NCBI GenBank assembly: GCA_905250125.1
Contig: CAJNOL010000724.1
Location: forward strand, 44,141-108,140
Direction of reading: 5' to 3'
Length of the DNA: 64,000 nt
Origin: Rotaria sordida
Lineage: Eukaryota > Rotifera > Eurotatoria > Philodinida > Philodinidae
The position numbers and the translations under genes are program-made. The notes below the pieces were generated by a model. It was given only the letters and a program-made list of their open reading frames with translations. It had not been told where the DNA came from and made no database searches. Below are positions 1 through 11,713 of the stretch, piece after piece; the stretch's first letter is position 1; each line of letters starts with the position of its first letter.

Positions 1-2
1 GT

Positions 3-3000
3 GCTCGTCATTTATATGATATTTGTTTGACAAAAGGAGTATTTAAAACACTACAAACTCATACTCCTCAACTTGATATTGACCAACATATTTCTTCTCG
101 TATGTATTATAATCAATAGAAACATTCTTATAAGATCAATCATTTCTTTAAGAACCATCATCGATTTCTCGATCATCAATTTTCATCGATAAACATCCAT
201 TGACATCTCAACGATTGAATAAAACCGAACGAACATTGCTCTCATCAAATAATAATACATTCCCTTTCAATGATAGGAAAATGGCAACAACCGCAACATT
301 GACAGCTGTATCAGCATCAAATACAAATAGTAATAACACGGATACTAACAAACGAAAAACTGAAGAGAATATAGGGCCTACAACAAATAGAAAACCGACA
401 CATCGTCGTGTTATAACACAACCCCAAATAGATACACAAAAAAAAATGAAATCATCAATTGATATAGATGATAGTGATGGTTTAAATAAAACTAATTTAT
501 TAAATCGACCTACATCAACATTTCGTATACCTAAAATAGGAAGGTAGGTTATTCATTTTGTTTTATTCCTTTTAGGTTAAATTCAAATTACATCGATCGA
601 CAAAGTCCGTGTTATTATATTTCTTTTTTCTTTGTTATTGTTATTGTATCTCGTGGTTTTTTTTTTTGTATTTTTATAATGTATCGATTTGTGAAGATTT
701 TTTTTGTTTTTCAATGATGTACAAATAATTTTTAATTTTTTAGGAATCAATACCAAGGTAATTTAGGTGATTTTTTAAAAAAAAAAAGAAAAAAAACCTA
801 TAAAAGAAAAACAAAAACGGTAGGTAATTTTTTTGTCAGATGAATGAATAGATTCTCTTTTTTATGTAATATATATATATTATTATTATATGACGAAATA
901 AAATGAATTAAAACAAAATGATCAAGGAATTCAATATCTATATGTTGATACCAATGGTGCTGAATACAGAGACGGACTTTGTCGATCGATATACATATAT
1001 GCTGTTTTATTTTATTTTATTTTTTTAAAACTCTATGTGTATATATGTCATTTTATTTTTTTTTAATTTATTTCAGGTCAAATACGAATGTTCCATCACC
1101 ACCATCAGAAATAAATGAAACTATACCAGTACCTCCTACATCTACAAATCAACAAACAAAAATGAATATATCATTAAATCGACAATCGAGTGATGAACTT
1201 AATTCTCAACAAGGAAAAAGAAAATTTTCTTTAAGCCAATATATTGAACGTAAAAAATTAAAATCGAATGAATTACAACAGACTCCTTTAGCTGATACTG
1301 ATATGCGAATAAATAATACGGGAAATTCAAAGGTGAGAAAGATAAAAAACAAAAAGTCAATATTTAGAAAGTAACTTTAATAAATCTCTGATTGAAAATA
1401 TCAATTCGAGAATTGATTGACTTGAATACATCGAATTTAGCAAAAAAAAACAAACAGCGTTGTTGTTCTAACAGGCGTTTATGTCCTTTATGTTTACTGT
1501 ATCATAGATAGAAGATTCTAATCTGTTTTGATTCTTAAGTTGTAGTTACATTTTCATGTTTCGTAATGGTCTTCACACTCCACGAATGGATATAATCATG
1601 AAATTTTTTATCAGTTATCGAATTCCTATTGAATTCTCGAATGTGAAGGTCAATCACAGTGAGTTTTAATATCCTCATGTGAATAACAAATCTATGTTGA
1701 CCTTCTAGACTTCATTGTATGAAGGTTAATCGCGCTCTATTTATCATTCACCAAGTACTTTGGACGATTATTGTGGATAAAATCAATCATGAGATATTTA
1801 ATATATATCGAAAGAATCGATATTTGAAAATTGATTAGAAATCTTAAAGTCTACTTGTTTAATTTCGTATTCGATAATTAGAAATAAAAAATGTATGATT
1901 AATAAAAAAAAAAATAATGAGTGTATAATTTGTTTGTTTTTCACTTTCTCTCATCTTCTATTGACATGTAATTTAATTTCGATATACAAAAAAAATAATT
2001 TACAATCTTATCTATTTCATAGACATCACCACCTACATCCATCGATGATGATTCACTTAATATATCCGATAATCAACCTGTAATTAGTCCAAAACCTGAT
2101 GAAATAAGTAAATTCAACAAACAAAATTTTTATTAATTTAATTTTATAAATTTTCTTTTTTTTGTTTTTCAAGATACAATTATAAAAAGTAATTTAAGTG
2201 AACCAGGTGTTAAAAAAATAATCAAAAAAAAAGTAATATGGGCTGATGAAAAAAATCAAACACTTGTACAAACATCATTTTTTGAAGTTGATGATTCAGA
2301 ATTATCTGATATGCATATATTTTCACGTACATGTGCAACAAATATATCAATAGCACAATTAGAAAAAGTTATGGAACGTGATTTTCGTAAAAGACGTGGT
2401 ATACAAGATATGAATTCAATTGATAATGATGATAAACAAATTTTATTACCATTACCACCATTAATAAAAATTTTATTACCTGATACAATACAAATTCCAC
2501 AAATTGTTTCACAAGAACGTTTTGTACAAGAAGAACGTGAAAAAACTGTTTTACAAGCACTTTTTATACGTTCATTTTTACCTGATAGTCCAGGTGAACC
2601 AGATGGTGATCTTATTGGACATAATCATCATAGTGAACCAAAATTAATTCCACTTGAAGATGTAAGAATATATATAGAAATAAAAAATAATTTATCGCGA
2701 TCATTAAAATATTATCATATTGATTTTGTTTTTTGTTTTTATAAAATAAATTCTTTACACAAAAAAAAAATATTTATGTATATGTATGTAGGATACTTCA
2801 TCATCTTTATCGAGTACAGTAAACAGCAATAATACAACAATAGCAACAACAACAACCAATATACCTTTAGTTTCAATAAATAATCCAACAACAACAACAA
2901 CAACAACAATAACAAACAATACAGTTACATCGAGTCTTTCGCCATTTTCATTTGGTGATGTATCACCTGAAGTTGCTCAAATTCTTGCACAGGCTAAAGG

Positions 3001-5212
3001 AAATTTAACATCAGCTACAGCAAATAATCTATCAACAACAACAGTACCATCAAATTCATTAATTAATTTATCTACAACAATAACAACAACAACATCAACA
3101 ATAACAAATCCAACTATTTCAACAACAACAACACCTAATCTTCCGGCACCACCAAATTTTCTTTCAGCTTTACTTAATGTTGCACGAACTACTAACAATG
3201 AAACACCTAATGGTAAGAATATAATATATTTGATTGTAGAAATTTTGATATGACAAAATCATATTTGTTTAAATCAATTAAAGAATTTTGCACAGTTTGG
3301 ACAGATACTTATACCAAGAAAACTAAATTCAATAGATACAAAATTTCATGAATCTATTATTCAATTGTTGGGATGAAAGATCTGAGTATATAGGTATAAT
3401 ATTGTTTTCTTTAAGTATTGAAATATACGCCATCATTAATCTTAACAACTGAAATTAAAATTTTCACATCTATCTAATGATTTAACGGTGTCGATTCTAC
3501 GTGATATTTTTGGAGTCGAACTCCAACATTTGGCTGCATGTACAAAAGTACCCTCACAATTATGCGATCTCTCAAACTTAAGTACGAAGAGTTTGGAATT
3601 ATCTCAATCTGTTGTAATTAGAGATGTAAGCCAAAGGATCGAATAGCGGCGCCAGCTGCTGGAAATACGATTTATACCTCTAGTTCAAAAAACACTTATC
3701 TACCTTTAAGTCTTGATATAGTATGAATAAACAGATAATAATTTATGTAATAATTTTATCAATCGAAAACATTTCTCATGCTCTCCTCATTCGAAATTTC
3801 TAACAATAGTTGCATTTCCGTTTATTCTATTGATGAGTAATACAGGGTGGATCAAAAATCATCGAGCAGTCTTGAATTTCGAATAACTTTTGATAGAATC
3901 AAGATAAAAGGTTGCGACTTTTACTATTCAAAACAGCGTCTGCTACTACGAAGTTCTATGTATTATTCAACAATATAGATTATTGATAGTGATCTTTAGC
4001 AAGATTTTGATAACTCTATGAATAAGGATATAGAGGTTCGATTCGTGTACCCACGATTTACGCTAACGTCAACAACCAAACCTATTATCTTCTTCCGATA
4101 GAGAGTTTTAAATGCAACAGCGATAATGATGAGCGTGATCCTAACGTACCCTTTAGAATTGAACTTCGATGTAATTTTCATAGAGTTGGCAGTATTTTAC
4201 CGAAGATCACTGACTTATTACCATGGTAACAAGCAGTACATGGAACTATGTAGTAACAGAGCCTCTTTTGAATGGTGAAAGGCGCAGCTTTTTATCTTGA
4301 TCCTATCAAAAGTTATTCGAAATAAAACACTGCCCGGTGACTTCTGGTCCACCCTGTAGAATGGTTTTGTGTGTTGGACTTTTGTTCTTGAGATATCAAA
4401 ATTTTACTGATTTCTTTTTCAATAAAAAAATTGTGATCACTTGAATAATCGACTGTCAACTTTGCATGAAACAAAATTCTCAATGAGATTTGTTCAATGG
4501 ATGAAATTGTAATTTTTCTCATATTTTCTATTCTGAGATATTATATATTGACATCTCAAGAAAGGAAGTATTAGTTGCATAATCAACGAATCTCATTGAA
4601 GAGATTTCTTTCGTAATTTAAAGATCAATCTATAATTCTGTACTAAATTAAATCATTTTTCACAAAAAATTTTTTTTTTCTAGTTCCGTCGCCGAATACA
4701 ATAGCTAATATTTTGCCAAATCTTCCATTAAATTTTAATTTACCTCCACCTCCAACATCTTTTCCATTGGGTCAATTGATAGCAAATGCTCTGACACTTG
4801 GTATACCACCACCACCAACTGCTAGTAAGCAAAAAATAGTCTACGAAATTGAAACAAATATTTGTCTTATTATTTTTATTATTTAGATCCTTCTCTTTTT
4901 CAAACATCACCGGCTACGTTTACAACACCACCACCAAATCTATCTAATCCAATAGTTAATTCAGTTCCATCATCATCATCATCATCATCAGTGAATTCTA
5001 AACCACCATCTGTTCGTTTTGTTTCTGCTATTGGCCATCAAACACGACCGAATCTAACAAACCATAATAATCATAATAACAATATTAATCATAATAATAA
5101 TAATAATAATAATAATGAACATCAAATTTCATCTTCTCGTGAGAACAGTAGAGAACATAATTTTCGACGAGGTCCACCAAATAATAATCGTCGAGATTAT
5201 TATCAAAGTCGA

Positions 5213-5260
<48 letters not shown>

Positions 5261-5278
5261 CGAAATATATTCTCTTAG
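3..5278 (+). CDS. PPP1R10: PNUTS, protein phosphatase 1 regulatory subunit 10 (5' end missing)
   Basis: Nuclear scaffold that recruits protein phosphatase 1 to chromatin and the transcription termination machinery. Eight exons join in phase (3-99, 153-543, 1077-1332, 2023-2107, 2174-2661, 2792-3212, 4684-4824, 4887-5278), giving 756 codons with the start off the window. The exon at 2174-2661 is diagnostic. It carries a PP1-docking RVxF-type motif KKVIWADE, then a FFEVDDSE segment, SQERFVQEEREKTVLQ, and EPKLIPLEDV, in the order seen in animal PNUTS. Flanks are low complexity: Thr-rich at about 2840-3130, Pro-rich at 4740-4820, and long Asn runs at the C-terminus. The TFIIS-like N-terminal domain should lie upstream. 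The C-terminal CCCH finger known from vertebrate PNUTS is absent before the TAG. Two introns hold transposon palindromes. Identity is confident; the first exon and the end are less so. Confidence 0.87.
591..991. mobile_element. TA-flanked MITE candidate in PNUTS intron
   Basis: A 19-bp perfect inverted repeat, ATCGATCGACAAAGTCCGT at 592-610 and its complement at 972-990, bounds a 401-bp segment. TA dinucleotides sit outside at 589-590 and 992-993, as expected for Tc1/mariner-type insertion. The interior is AT-rich with homopolymer runs and no coding frame. It occupies most of the 533-bp intron 544-1076. Confidence 0.6.
3843..4356. mobile_element. Long-palindrome MITE with TA duplication in PNUTS intron
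   Basis: The left end CAGGGTGGATC and right end mirror each other for roughly 200 bp per arm, for example GAATAACTTTTGATAG on the left and its complement near 4307-4322. TA flanks both ends (3841-3842 and 4357-4358). This is a non-autonomous Tc1/mariner-like element of 514 bp in the 1.47-kb intron 3213-4683. The transcript would fold into a long imperfect hairpin. Short reading frames on either strand here are arm sequence, not genes. Confidence 0.82.
5213..5260 (+). repeat. (AAT)16 microsatellite coding poly-Asn
   Basis: Uninterrupted AAT triplets in frame at the very end of the PNUTS coding region, 16 Asn codons. A second Asn/His-rich tract lies just upstream at 5071-5115. Length is expected to vary between alleles. 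Slippage here would decide where the protein ends. Confidence 0.9.
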
Positions 5279-5928
5279 AAAAATCATGATAAGAATTTGG
5301 ATTAGCACCTTATTTCAAAAACTAAAACTAAAAAGAAACCAACCTGGTGGTCAATCCTGTGATATAATCTGAATAATAATGGAAAAAAAAAGACTCATGT
5401 TCTAACTGCACATATATTGTGTGATAAGTCTTATTTGTTTCTTTTTTTTCTCTCTTTTGTGTGTAGACTAGCCGGCTAAGGTATGTCTATTTATGAAATA
5501 TGTATGTTGGTTTGATTTTATTCATTCCTTATTTCATTATCTTTTTTTTTTTGTTGATTATGTTCTTTTGCGCTTATCTATTCTCACTAAAACCTATATA
5601 TATATATATATATATACATATTATCCGTCTTTGTCATTCTTGATCGTTGATCTTTTCAAATTGTGTTTCAAATTGTTAGAAGAAAAAAAAAGTCAGTATT
5701 TTGGTTGTTTGTTTGTTTGGTTTTTTTTTGTACATTTTGCAAGAAAAAAAAAACATGAATAACTCTTTTCGATGATGATAATGAAGAAAAAATATAAAGA
5801 TTGACATGATGGAACATCTTGTTTTTCTTTTCTTTTTTTTTTTTTTGTTTAATTATTTCTTTTATATTCTAGATATATATATATATAAGATGATATATTA
5901 ATACAGGTAGTAATAGTCAAAAACAAAA

Positions 5929-8873
5929 ATGTCAAGGTATGAAAAATAATTTGATTGATTTTATTATTATTATTATTATTATTTTGTATTTTTTGATTAG
6001 ATACGTTAAACAATTGGCATGTCGATTTCATCCAGAAGCAACATTAGTTGAAGATTATCGTGCTGGTGATATGGTTTGCCCAGAATGTGGTTTAGTTGTT
6101 GGCGATCGGTATGAAATATATATATATAGAGAGAATTCATATTTATAAATTATAGTAACACGATAGATCTTTATTAGAGAAGTATGGAATTTCAAAATTA
6201 AAATTGAATGGTACTAGAATTTAGTCAAACACATGCTTAATCTTCGCAGAGATTTATTAGCATATTTTCAGAATACAAACAAACAGGTAGGTTGTTGGAA
6301 AATGAGAAAGATATGATTGAGTTCGTTAATTTTTCACTAGGGAAATTATGATGTATAGATTTTGTAATAAATCTTAAAGTGAGCGTAGGATGATTGCATA
6401 TGAGCACTTACTCTTTATGACAACTGCTCACCTACGAGGAAAGGTTCCCAAATGTGACCCGCCGTTTTGAATCGGATCTATACCATTTAGTAGAGCTCGA
6501 TAAGACTAGACAAAGTTTCAAAGCGTTCATGCCCATATGCTGTCCTTCTCGAGTTATGACTGTTTTTTACTGAATTTTCAATATCTAGTAAAGTATATAT
6601 ATGGGAAAATCGAATTACAGGATTTCGATGTGAAATTGTGCCCAGCAATAAGTCTCGTAATTGTCAGAATATTGTCTTCTGCAGATATTCGGTGTTCAAA
6701 AAACGATCATGCGTCGCAAGGAACCTATGAGCAAAATTTCAGGTCAAAATCTCGTAATTCGATTTTCCCATATATATCTTGCTGTAGGTCTAAAATTCAG
6801 TAAAACGGTCATAACTCAAGAAGGACAGCGTATAGAGATGAATCCTTTTAGGTTTCATCTAGTCGCATCGAGTTCTAGTAACTGATATAGATCCGATTCA
6901 GAACGGCGCATCACACACTGGGACACCTTTCCTCGTTAGACATACTTGCAAAGGGTGTGGATTAGAGATGTGCGGAACTAACCACTCGGATCGAAATTCA
7001 AGTTTATAGTAAAATATTCTATGGTTTAAAGCAAATTATCTTATAAATCGTATGAATTAGAACGTAATTCAAGAGCGACAATTCAAAAGGTGCTAGTTGT
7101 TGACTCGTTATCTCTAGACCAATGCCAGAATCTGAAAAACTGGAACCCTCGGGACTGGTGTCATTAGAAAAGAAGTTGCCGGGATTAGGACTACGTCCAC
7201 AATTGGTGAATAAAAAAGTTACTGGGACCAAAAAAATTTGGTTCCGCACATCTCTAGTGTGGATGGTTGTAGGTCTAGAGTATCCACATTTTCAAAGAAT
7301 CTTTCGATCAATTATATATGAATAGCCATTGTACATTAATAAAGATTCGTTTTTAGAGGTTCTTAGAACTATGAGCTGTCACAGGTCCAAGTCACACTCG
7401 ATCAATCGCATCGTTCTACGTAAGACTTTGAATGCTCAAAAAATATTTTTGTGGAATTTGATTTTCGTGCCCGGATCGGATAATTAGTGGAGTAACCAGG
7501 AAAAAATTTATAGGGAGGGAGTTAGGGACTTAACTATTCCGATCATGTCTGTAGAGCAAGCGAAGACTCTCTGGTAATGCGTCAGCATCTTCTTAAGAGA
7601 AACTCAATTGTTTGTAAGAGGACACTGAGTCTTCTCTAGTCCCTCGTCTAGTTATGCCATTACAAATATGTTTGACTTTCAAGAGTCTAATAACAGAGAA
7701 TAAGAGCTATAAAATATTAGTTATTGATTGCCTTTTTTTATTCGTATTGTGATGCATAATGATTATTTAAAATTTTTCTTTAGAATGGTGGATGTTGGTT
7801 CTGAATGGCGTACATTTTCTAATGATAAAGATTCGAAAGATATGAGTCGTGTTGGAGCTGTAGAAAATCCCTTATTCGATGGTGATAATCTTGAAACTGT
7901 TATGTCATTAGGAACAGGTGCAGGAGCACTTGATGAATTTGGTAAACAAAAATATAACAATGGTCCTCGTCAGGTAACTAATCCAGTTTTTTATCTGTCT
8001 ACTAAAGGAAATATTTTTTATTATTATTAAGATGTCAACTGCAGATAAAGCATTACGAAGTGGTTTTGATGCTATTCGACAAATGGCTGGACGTATTAAT
8101 TTATCAAGTCGAATAATTAATCGAGCATTTTCACTTTTTAAACAATGTTATGAAAATAAATGTGTACGAGGTCGTTCACAAGATGCCATTGTAGCAACAT
8201 GTATTTATATAGCTTGTCGACAAGAAGGTGCACAACGTACAATTAAAGGTAAAATACATGAGATATATTGTGAATTTATCTAGAATGAATTTATTTTTGT
8301 TGTTATATTTTAAGAAATTTGTGCAATTTCAACAACTGCATCAAAAAAAGATATTGGTCGATGTTTTAAACAAATTGTTAATAGTTTACCGAATTCTAAT
8401 CGACCTGAATCAATTGATATTAAAAATTTGGTGGTATGTTTTAAATTTAAATAATATCTTCTTCTATAGATTGTTTTTTTTTCTTTATTAAAAGCCTCGA
8501 TTTTGTAATCAACTTGAACTTCATCAAGAAAATATTATTCAAAAAACAGCTGTTCATATTGCTGAACGTGCAAAAGAAATTTGCGATATTCAAAGTCGTG
8601 CACCAGATTCCATTGCAGGTGCATCAATTTATATGGCTTGTGCAGCTGCTGGAGAGAAAAAACCAATGAAAGGTAAATAGATAATTTTAAAATAAAAACA
8701 GAAAAAAAAAACCAAAAAATATATATTTTTTTCTTTTAGATATTCAAGTTGCTGCTGGTGTTATGGAAAGTACAATACGATTAATATATAAAATCATGTT
8801 ACCAAAAGCTGCTGAATTATTTCCAAAGGATTTTGTATTTAAATGTCCACCAGCTAATTTACCACAATCATAA
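5929..8873 (+). CDS. GTF2B: Transcription initiation factor IIB
   Basis: General RNA polymerase II initiation factor linking TBP-bound promoters to the polymerase. Seven exons join in phase: 5929-5936, 6001-6108, 7784-7973, 8032-8248, 8315-8433, 8495-8672, 8740-8873. The product is 317 residues, against about 316 in vertebrates. The zinc ribbon ligands are C10, H13, C29 and C32, followed by the B-finger/linker with [10 protein letters not shown] near residue 45. Two cyclin-like repeats follow, at about 105-205 and 210-305. The first coding exon encodes only Met-Ser and part of Arg. I chose this ATG because its donor joins in phase to the ribbon exon and gives the family's usual length. Intron 6109-7783 is swollen by two transposon relics; the other introns are 58-67 bp. 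The stop lies 242 bp before TTC1. Confidence 0.95.
6434..6938. mobile_element. Foldback/MITE with ~190-bp arms in GTF2B intron
   Basis: Left arm about 6434-6625, right arm about 6747-6938. The arms share ACGAGGAAAGG, GAATCGGATCTATA, AGGACAGC and ATATATGGGAAAATCGAATT as inverted matches. No transposase is visible. Frames read across it are arm sequence. The right end lies about 17 bp from the duplication of the neighbouring hAT-type element. Confidence 0.8.
6963..7256. mobile_element. hAT-type MITE with 8-bp target duplication
   Basis: Perfect 16-bp terminal inverted repeats TAGAGATGTGCGGAAC bound 294 bp. Identical 8-bp direct repeats GTGTGGAT flank them at 6955-6962 and 7257-7264. An 8-bp duplication with this type of terminus is the signature of the hAT superfamily. 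There is no coding capacity, so it must have been moved in trans. It lies in the large GTF2B intron. Confidence 0.9.
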
Positions 8874-9047
8874 AGAATAAACTGGATTTTCTTTTTTTTT
8901 CTTGTTGTCGATGTGTATCTATGGATTTTGCGTGATTTAATTTATAAAGAAAAGAAAAAAAAAACACAACAAAAGAGTAATATATGTCCTGTTTTTGTTT
9001 TCACAACCATTCTTGCTTATTGATGTCTCATGTTATATACATTTAAT

Positions 9048-9053
9048 AATAAA
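9048..9053 (+). terminator. Polyadenylation signal AATAAA after GTF2B
   Basis: Canonical AATAAA 175 bp after the GTF2B stop and 63 bp before the TTC1 ATG. It leaves almost no room for an independent promoter between the two genes. Confidence 0.5.
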
Positions 9054-9104
9054 ACACACAGAGAAAGAACAGAAATCAAAAATATTTTCTAATATGCTTT
9101 ATTT

Positions 9105-9115
9105 CACTACTTTAG
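9105..9115 (+). promoter_or_regulatory. Splice-acceptor-like site abutting the TTC1 start codon
   Basis: A pyrimidine-rich stretch ending in TTTAG is immediately followed by the TTC1 ATG at 9116. This fits either a 5'-UTR intron acceptor or a spliced-leader trans-splice site. Bdelloids are known to trans-splice, and the closeness to the upstream gene favours that reading. Inference only. Confidence 0.4.
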
Positions 9116-10428
9116 ATGGCAACTGCAAATATAAAAACTGAAGATGAAGAATATGAACAATGGCATGCAGCTGAAGCAATGCGTAATCCACATCAATGGG
9201 CTGATTCTAGTGATGATGAAAATGATGATATAGATAAGCATGAATTTTTTGATGCACATGATACTGAATTTCATAAAAATCCATCATCTTCCACTGAAGG
9301 TCATGCTGAAGCAGAACTTTTACATAAACGTCTTAATTCACAATTATCTACAGATGAACAAGTACAAAAAAAATCACCAGGTTAGAATAAAATTTCTATT
9401 TGATTTTTTGTGATAATTTTTTTGTTTTTTTTTTTCTTTCAGAAGATCCATACTTTATCGATGAAGAATTACTTGCTGAACGTGAAACACTTTTAACAGA
9501 AGAAGATAAAGAAGTAATTTCATTTTTTCTTACTATGACACATTGCTAAAATAGTTGAAAAGAGAATTCTAAACTTTTACTGATATTAAATTATAGTAGA
9601 ACAATAATATGAAAATTCTTTTCCTACTTAAGAATATCCTTTCATAAAATAAATCGATTTCTTCCTAACAGATTATTCACATTTAATCATAGAAACGTCA
9701 TAAAGAATCGCAAACATCAAAAGAAGAAGGTAATAATTTATTCGGTCGTGGTGAATATGATCAAGCATTAGAACAATACAGTCATGCATTATCATTTTGT
9801 CCAATGAAATATACTCGTGATCGTGCTGTTATCTATGCAAATCGTGCAGCATGTTTAATGAAGATGGTATAATCAAAAATATTTAAAAAAAAAATTTTAA
9901 ACAGAAAAAAAGAATCTTCTTTTTCTTACTTTTTGTTAATTCATAGGAAAAATATGAATCTGCTGTTCAATCTTGTACACAATCGATTAAATATGATCCA
10001 AATTATATAAAAGCTTTTGTACGTCGTGCTGAATCTTATAAATCTATTGATAAATTAGAAGAAGCATTACAAGATTATCAGAAAATTCTTGAACTTGATC
10101 CAAATAGTGCACAAGCACGAAAAGAAGTCTATGTAAGGATGTTTGATTTTTGTTTTTTGTCTTTGTTTAATAATTCTTTTTATTTTTAGATTTTACCCGA
10201 TCAAATAAAAGAACGTAATGAAAAATTAAAAGATGAAATGTTAGGTATGTTATATATAGAACTCTTTTCTTTTTTTATTTACAAAAAATTAATCGTTGTT
10301 TTTTTTTCTAAGGTAAATTAAAAGAATTGGGAAATATGGTATTAAAACCATTTGGTCTATCTACAAATAATTTCAAACTTCAACAAGATCCATCGACTGG
10401 TTCTTATAGCGTTAATTTTCAAAAATGA
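9116..10428 (+). CDS. TTC1: Tetratricopeptide repeat protein 1
   Basis: TPR adaptor of the TTC1 family, reported to bind chaperones and G-alpha/Ras-type partners. Six exons join in phase: 9116-9380, 9443-9513, 9693-9866, 9947-10132, 10190-10244, 10313-10428. The product is 288 residues, close to the roughly 292 of the human protein. The first 110 residues are acidic and disordered-looking. Three TPR units follow at about 122-230, with NRAA and FVRRAESY in helix positions. The conserved tail reads [12 protein letters not shown] then [10 protein letters not shown] and DPSTGSY, as in animal TTC1. Introns are 53-179 bp. An AATAAA lies at 10465-10470. The gene follows GTF2B closely on the same strand. 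Identity is confident. Confidence 0.94.
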
Positions 10429-10789
10429 ATGTGATATTTTTCTTTGTCTTGCTGTTTTATATTTAATAAACAAGAAAATAAAATTTTAATCGTAACAATC
10501 TTTGTTCCATTAAAATTATCAGTTGTATAACAAAATAACATTAATCTTTCACTTTCTGTTTTGTGTAATTTCTCACTCAGTTATAAAAACTAATAAAGAA
10601 TCGAATCAAGGATGGTTCCCAAATATTGTGTAGAAATTTCAATAAGCTGCAAACCTGTAAACAATTAAACTTCTTCTAATTATTCTTTGACTAAGATTAA
10701 TGGTATTTCTTCAAAAAAATAAATAAATAAATAAAGCCTGATTTCTACAGATACTTGATACATTTCATAGCGCTTAGCCCGGTATGTAT

Positions 10790-10983
10790 CAGGCCTCGAA
10801 ACGGGCCGCTCGGCCCAATGATTTTATCCATTTTTGATGTAACCTTTTCTGAGATTTGGCTCACTCCAGAAGGAGAATAGGGGGAAACTTTTCCACACTA
10901 CCCCCTCTCCCTTGGTCATCACTTTCTATATTTCTTTCGGACCTCGGCCGAGTCATAAAAAATTGGTCCGATTTCGAGGCTTG
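10790..10983. mobile_element. Second hAT-type MITE, 8-bp duplication
   Basis: Terminal repeats CAGGCCTCGAA and, inverted, CAAGCCTCGAA (one mismatch) bound 194 bp. Flanks GTATGTAT (10782-10789) and GTATGCAT (10984-10991) are an 8-bp target duplication with one substitution, so this insertion is older than the one at 6963. The inner part is GC-richer than its surroundings (GGGCCGCTCGGCCC). Confidence 0.75.
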
Positions 10984-11543
10984 GTATGCATTTTCATTAA
11001 AAACTACTTATCAGCAGCACGCATTTAAGGTATGGATGTGAAGGTAAATAGAAAATCTACGCCCATCTTCATCAGAGAAGCATTGATTGAAAGTCCTATT
11101 GAAAACTTATTGCATATAAGTAATAATTATCTCAAAAGACAACATTACTTCTAGTGAGATCAAAGCAGACTGCTCTCAGCACTACATCGGATCGTGCGGG
11201 GATACTACGTTTTATTGAAAATGCATATCGCTAAACACTACGGAGTGTCCCAACTTTTTTTTATAGGATTTATATTTTTTAGGAAAGATTATACTGAAAA
11301 ACTTTATTGGAAATAATAACCAGTCAAAAAAGCATTCTACGACCGTTCTTCTCATCAGCGATAAAAGATAGATAACTACAATCGTTTTGACAAATGAAAA
11401 CTGGCATTGATTAATTCAAGTAGATTTTCTCTGTTGAGTTCTCTGATCGAATTACAATCATGACAACCCCCGAAAGTTTGATTCGTTAGACATAATAGAA
11501 TGCTATGCCTTTCAATTTTATACATATAGAGTATATTATAGAT

Positions 11544-11713
11544 GGAAAAAATAGCAGTCACTCACTCATCCACACACACTAGTCACTTTTTTCGTTCTGT
11601 TGCGTCACACGATAAATGGATATATGAATTTTCTCCAATGGATAACGTGCATCAGTGACAGAATGCAAAAAGTGACCAATGAGTGTGAATGAGTGAGTGA
11701 CTACTATTTTTCC
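11544..11713. mobile_element. Short foldback MITE
   Basis: Arms of about 60 bp at 11544-11607 and 11653-11713 match in inverted orientation, with shared AGTCACTCACTCAT and GTCACTTTTT. No clear target duplication or coding capacity is visible. Confidence 0.75.

Noticed and set aside
5115-5372. 85-codon frame with poly-Ile
   Set aside because: The AAT microsatellite of PNUTS read in another frame.
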